Shown piece after piece: positions 6,726 to 9,607 of a DNA stretch of 9,607 nt. The notes under the pieces were generated by a model that was not told the DNA's origin, searched no databases, and worked only from the letters and a program-made list of their open reading frames with translations. Numbering within the stretch: the first letter of the stretch is position 1; every line of letters starts with the position of its first letter. Source of the DNA: CAYLLD01 sp964425135 (lineage in GTDB: Bacteria > Pseudomonadota > Alphaproteobacteria > Rhodobacterales > Rhodobacteraceae). The stretch spans positions 1-9,607 of the forward strand of contig CAYRKW010000090.1 in NCBI GenBank assembly GCA_964425135.1, read 5' to 3'. Position numbers and translations under genes: made by a program.

Positions 6726-7667
6726 GTGCTGAAACAACGACATCTGCTTGGCATCGAACCTCTGACCAAAGAGGAGATCGTCGCCATTTTGGATGTGGCA
6801 GACGGCTATGTGGATCAAAACCGACGCATCGACAAACACGCCAATGTGCTGTCGGGCCTGACCCAGATCAATATGTTCTTCGAGAACTCCACCCGCACGC
6901 AAGCCAGTTTTGAGCTTGCCGGAAAGCGTCTGGGCGCGGATGTGATGAATATGGCCATGCAGGCCTCCTCGATCACCAAAGGCGAGACGCTGATCGACAC
7001 AGCGCTCACACTAAATGCGATGAACCCTGATTTGCTTGTGGTCCGACATAACGCCTCTGGTGCGGTCAATCTTCTGGCCGATAAAGTCAAATGCGCCGTG
7101 ATCAACGCAGGCGACGGGCGGCATGAACACCCAACCCAAGCCCTCTTGGATGCGCTCACCATTCGCCGTGCCAAGAAGCGGCTGCACCGGCTGACCGTTG
7201 CCATTTGCGGCGATATCGCCCATTCGCGGGTCGCCCGCTCAAACATGCTGCTCTTGGGCCGCATGGAGAACCGCGTCCGCCTGATCGGGCCGCGCACACT
7301 CATGCCTGCAGGCATTGATCAGCTTGGCGCGGAAGTGTTCGAGGACATGGAGGAAGGCCTCAAAGACGCCGATGTCGTCATGATGCTGCGCCTGCAAAAA
7401 GAGCGGATGGACGGCGGCTTCATCCCCTCCGAGCGCGAATATTACCACCGCTTCGGTCTCGATCGCCACAAACTCAAACACGCCAAAGATGACGCCATCA
7501 TCATGCACCCCGGCCCGATGAACAGAGGCGTTGAAATCGACGGGCTGCTCGCCGACGACATCAACCGCTCGGTCATTCAAGAACAGGTCGAAATGGGCGT
7601 TGCCATCCGCATGGCCGTCCTCCAACTGCTCGCCCAGAACCGCACCAGAAACGCAGGCGCAGCATGA
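6726..7667 (+). CDS. pyrB: Aspartate carbamoyltransferase catalytic subunit
   Basis: PyrB joins carbamoyl phosphate and L-aspartate to give N-carbamoyl-L-aspartate, the committed step of pyrimidine synthesis in the cytoplasm. The 313-residue length is normal for the chain. The carbamoyl-phosphate loop FENSTRTQ (52-59), the flexible-loop lysine in KGET (85-88), GRHEHPTQALLD (131-142), the SRVARSN arginines (167-173), the aspartate-domain LRLQ (221-224) and HPGPMNRG (261-268) are all present, so it should be active. The start is GTG at 6726: upstream in frame there is a TAA at 6690 and no ATG, GTG or TTG in between. The nearest Shine-Dalgarno-like TAGGA is 17 bases away, so initiation is poorly supported by a ribosome-binding site. 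The gene overlaps the next by ATGA. No pyrI-type regulatory subunit is present; the partner is expected to be PyrC'. Confidence 0.97.
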   Translation: MLKQRHLLGIEPLTKEEIVAILDVADGYVDQNRRIDKHANVLSGLTQINMFFENSTRTQASFELAGKRLGADVMNMAMQASSITKGETLIDTALTLNAMNPDLLVVRHNASGAVNLLADKVKCAVINAGDGRHEHPTQALLDALTIRRAKKRLHRLTVAICGDIAHSRVARSNMLLLGRMENRVRLIGPRTLMPAGIDQLGAEVFEDMEEGLKDADVVMMLRLQKERMDGGFIPSEREYYHRFGLDRHKLKHAKDDAIIMHPGPMNRGVEIDGLLADDINRSVIQEQVEMGVAIRMAVLQLLAQNRTRNAGAA

Positions 7668-8938
7668 CCGTTCTCAACAACGCCCGCATCATCGACCCAG
7701 ACGCGCTGACCATCACGCAAGGCGCGCTGCGCATCGAGAATGGCAAAATCGCCGAGATATCCGATAAAGACATCAAGACAAAAGGCGAAGCAATTGATTG
7801 CGCAGGTAAATTTCTGTCACCGGGTATCGTCGATTTGGGCGTCAAAGTTTCCGAACCGGGCGAGCGGCAGAAAGAGAGCTTTGCCACCGCAGGTGCCGCC
7901 GCTGCCGCAGGCGGTGTAACGACGATCATCACCCGCCCGGACACCATACCCGCAATCGATGCGCCAGAGACGCTCGAATTTATCCACCGCCGCGCCCGCG
8001 AAGATGCACCCATCCATATCCACCCCATCGCCGCCCTGACCAAAGGACGCGAGGGGCGCGAGATGGTCGAAATCGGCTTTTTGATGGATGCTGGCGCAAT
8101 CGCTTTTTCTGATGCGGACCGCCCGATCCACAACCCCAAACTGTTTCAGCGCGTCATCAATTATGCCGCTGCCATGGGGGCGCTGGTAATCGCCCACACG
8201 CAAGACCCTGATCTGTCAGACGGTGCGGCTGCGACCTCGGGCGCCTATGCCACCAAACTTGGTCTGCCCAGCGTCTCGCCCGTTGCAGAGCGCTTGCAGA
8301 TGGAGCGTGATCTGTCCCTGATCGAAGGCGCGGGCATCCGCTACCACTATGATCAGGTGTCCACCCGCGCAGGCATAGATGTGCTGCGGGCCGCAAAAGC
8401 ACGCGGCATTCCTGTGACCTCCGGCGTGTCCATCCATCACCTCACGCTCAATGAGTTCGATATCGGCGATTATCGCACCTTTTTCAAAGTCAAACCGCCC
8501 CTGCGCTCCGAAGAAGACCGGCTCGCGGTCGTTCAGGCCGTGGCCGATGGCGAGATCGACATCATCTGCTCCATGCACACGCCGCAAGACGAGGAAAGCA
8601 AGCGCCTGCCATTTGAACTCGCGGCCAGCGGCGCTGTCGGGCTGGAGACGCTCTTGCCCGCTGCCCTGCAACTCTATCACGCCGATCATGTGCCCCTGCC
8701 CGTCCTCATTCGCGCCATGACGCTCAATCCTGCCCGCATTCTGGGGCTTGAGGCAGGCCGGATCGAGATTGGCGCGCCAGCTGATCTTATCGTCTTTGAT
8801 GCGGACAGCCCCTTCATCATGGATCGCGCAACACTTCGCTCAAAATCCGCCAACACCCCGTATGACATGCGCCGGATGCAAGGTAAGGTTCTTCGCACGA
8901 TTGTGAGCGGTGAAACCAAATATGTGCGGGACGTCTGA
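7664..8938 (+). CDS. pyrC': Non-catalytic dihydroorotase-like ATCase subunit (PyrC')
   Basis: The 424-residue protein has the full amidohydrolase fold order of type I dihydroorotases: a small beta domain, a barrel from about 52, and a C-terminal GAPADLIVFD strand region (370-379). Key catalytic features are missing. The HxH zinc motif of active enzymes (HVHLREPG) reads GVKVSEPG (59-66), losing both His and the substrate Arg. The substrate Asn motif MPNT reads RPDT (91-94), AHCED becomes AHTQD (177-181), and the catalytic DHAPH segment becomes CSMH (302-305). His178, His258/259 and an FSD Asp (150) remain. In Pseudomonas, an inactive PyrC' overlaps pyrB by 4 bp and is needed to assemble the dodecameric class A ATCase; the same overlap and decay here imply the same role. 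An active dihydroorotase should exist elsewhere. AGG lies 6 nt before the ATG. Automatic annotation would probably call it dihydroorotase (pyrC). Confidence 0.9.
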   Translation: MTVLNNARIIDPDALTITQGALRIENGKIAEISDKDIKTKGEAIDCAGKFLSPGIVDLGVKVSEPGERQKESFATAGAAAAAGGVTTIITRPDTIPAIDAPETLEFIHRRAREDAPIHIHPIAALTKGREGREMVEIGFLMDAGAIAFSDADRPIHNPKLFQRVINYAAAMGALVIAHTQDPDLSDGAAATSGAYATKLGLPSVSPVAERLQMERDLSLIEGAGIRYHYDQVSTRAGIDVLRAAKARGIPVTSGVSIHHLTLNEFDIGDYRTFFKVKPPLRSEEDRLAVVQAVADGEIDIICSMHTPQDEESKRLPFELAASGAVGLETLLPAALQLYHADHVPLPVLIRAMTLNPARILGLEAGRIEIGAPADLIVFDADSPFIMDRATLRSKSANTPYDMRRMQGKVLRTIVSGETKYVRDV

Positions 8939-9525
8939 TGAGCGCTGAACTGATACTGGTGTTTTTTGTCAGCTATTTGCTCGGCTCGGTCCCGTTCGGC
9001 ATTCTGATCACCCGGCTCTTTGGCCATGGCGATCTGCGCGAAATGGGCTCAGGCAACATTGGCGCAACCAACGTGCTGCGCACCGGCGACAAGCGCGCGG
9101 CGGCCCTGACGCTTTTGTGCGATGCGGGAAAAGGCTTTCTTGCGGTGATTATCGCGCGCGAGCTATGGGGCGAACCTGCCGCCCTGATCGCCGCAATAGG
9201 CGCCTTTGTCGGGCATATCTTTCCGGTTTGGCTTGGATTTAACGGCGGTAAAGGCGTTGCGACATTTCTGGGCATCATCCTTGCTTTGAACGTCCTAGCA
9301 GGTCTGTGCACCTGTTTCACATGGCTCGCCATCGCGGTCATGAGCCGTATTTCCTCTGCGGCGGCCCTGATTGCCGCCATGTCCGCGCCCTTTTGGCTCT
9401 ATTCTTTCGGACAGGAAGTCGCCGCCGTGATCATCGCAGGCCTGGCGGCCCTCGTCTGGCTGCGCCACCGCGCCAATATCGCGCGTCTTGTGGCCGGCAA
9501 AGAGCCGCGGATCGGCCGCAAATAG
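8938..9525 (+). CDS. plsY: Acyl-phosphate:glycerol-3-phosphate acyltransferase PlsY
   Basis: PlsY transfers an acyl group from acyl phosphate (made by PlsX) to glycerol 3-phosphate, giving lysophosphatidic acid, the first membrane step of phospholipid synthesis. The 195-residue polytopic protein shows all three cytoplasmic family motifs: SGNIGATNVLR (38-48), GHIFPVWLGFNGGKGVAT (92-109) and a C-terminal HRANIARLVAGKEPRIG (177-193). Hydrophobic segments lie at about 4-25, 53-73, 80-98, 110-135, 139-156 and 159-175. The ATG overlaps the previous stop by one base (TGATG), with GGGA 6 nt upstream inside pyrC', so it is the last gene of the pyrB operon. The link to pyrimidine genes looks like genomic co-housing rather than a shared pathway. 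Confidence 0.97.
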   Translation: MSAELILVFFVSYLLGSVPFGILITRLFGHGDLREMGSGNIGATNVLRTGDKRAAALTLLCDAGKGFLAVIIARELWGEPAALIAAIGAFVGHIFPVWLGFNGGKGVATFLGIILALNVLAGLCTCFTWLAIAVMSRISSAAALIAAMSAPFWLYSFGQEVAAVIIAGLAALVWLRHRANIARLVAGKEPRIGRK

Positions 9526-9547
9526 TCGCGGCCTCGCACCAAACGGC

Positions 9548-9562
9548 GCGCCCTGCGGGCGC
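9548..9562 (+). terminator. GC-rich hairpin 22 bases after plsY
   Basis: GCGCCC and GGGCGC form a perfect 6-bp stem around a TGC loop, followed by CACGTCTTA rather than a clean T-tract. Its position right after the last gene of the operon suggests a transcription end, but the missing U-run makes an efficient intrinsic terminator uncertain. Confidence 0.4.
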
Positions 9563-9581
9563 ACGTCTTAAAGGTGATTTG

Positions 9582-9607
9582 CGCTGCCGCGCGGGCGAGT
9601 ATTTTTA
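9582..9607 (+). repeat. Hairpin plus TATTTTT element at the window edge, possible dispersed repeat or terminator
   Basis: CTGCC-GCGCG-GGCGAG can fold as an imperfect short stem and is followed by TATTTTTA. From memory, Rhodobacterales genomes carry many intergenic copies of a CTCC...GGGAG hairpin followed by TATTT; this looks like a degenerate member. It could end the pyrB operon transcript. The element is cut by the window end, and the assignment rests on recollection, not on a second copy seen here. Confidence 0.3.

Noticed and set aside
5802..7667. Functional uracil-metabolism module linking the uracil-DNA glycosylase with divergent pyrB
   Set aside because: The genes are on opposite strands with separate promoters, and excision of uracil from DNA is not biochemically tied to UMP synthesis. 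Adjacency alone is weak evidence.
6815..8689. Minus-strand frames opposite pyrB and pyrC'
   Set aside because: They overlap genes with unambiguous conserved motifs and have no family signature of their own.
1..9607. Mobile element, CRISPR array, toxin-antitoxin or defence system
   Set aside because: No transposase, integrase, direct-repeat array, tRNA or defence-type domain was seen. The genes are core metabolism plus an efflux pair.

Overview
The window looks like chromosomal DNA of a GC-rich alphaproteobacterium, most likely of the Rhodobacterales (Roseobacter group). The evidence is the close resemblance, as I remember these families, of the aspartate carbamoyltransferase, the PyrC'-like protein, the iron-sulfur-less uracil-DNA glycosylase and PlsY to roseobacter proteins, together with strongly C/G-biased third codon positions. 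Nothing indicates a mobile element, phage, CRISPR array or RNA gene. Seven essentially complete protein genes, plus the last 18 codons of another, fill nearly the whole window; no gene-free stretch exceeds about 150 bases.

Left part, minus strand (80-5146): a two-gene tripartite-efflux operon. An N-terminally anchored periplasmic membrane fusion protein (MFP) is followed 3 nt later by an RND inner-membrane pump. Neither an outer-membrane channel nor a regulator gene is adjacent. Both proteins have unusual C-termini: the pump has about 100 extra residues with two predicted extra membrane helices (14 instead of 12), and the MFP ends in a roughly 52-residue unit present twice in tandem. A promoter-like sequence with a perfect 5-bp-arm inverted repeat near its expected transcription start lies in front of the operon. 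The pump gene converges on the tail of an unidentified plus-strand gene, and the two stop codons form the outer ends of one short inverted repeat.

Middle, minus strand (5263-6584): a family-4-like uracil-DNA glycosylase lacking three of the four expected iron-sulfur cysteines overlaps moaB (molybdenum cofactor biosynthesis) by ATGA. They are probably translationally coupled.

Right part, plus strand (6726-9525): a tightly packed operon pyrB - pyrC' - plsY, with a 4-nt and then a 1-nt overlap. PyrB is the catalytic aspartate carbamoyltransferase of pyrimidine synthesis. The second protein is a dihydroorotase homologue that has lost its metal-binding HxH motif and other active-site residues, so it is probably the structural PyrC' subunit of a class A ATCase complex rather than an enzyme. 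PlsY makes lysophosphatidic acid for phospholipid synthesis. An extended -10 promoter lies before pyrB, and hairpins follow plsY.

Most of the window is ordinary core metabolism. The parts most worth checking are the two C-terminal additions in the efflux system, its possible operator, and the loss of catalytic or cofactor residues in PyrC' and the glycosylase.
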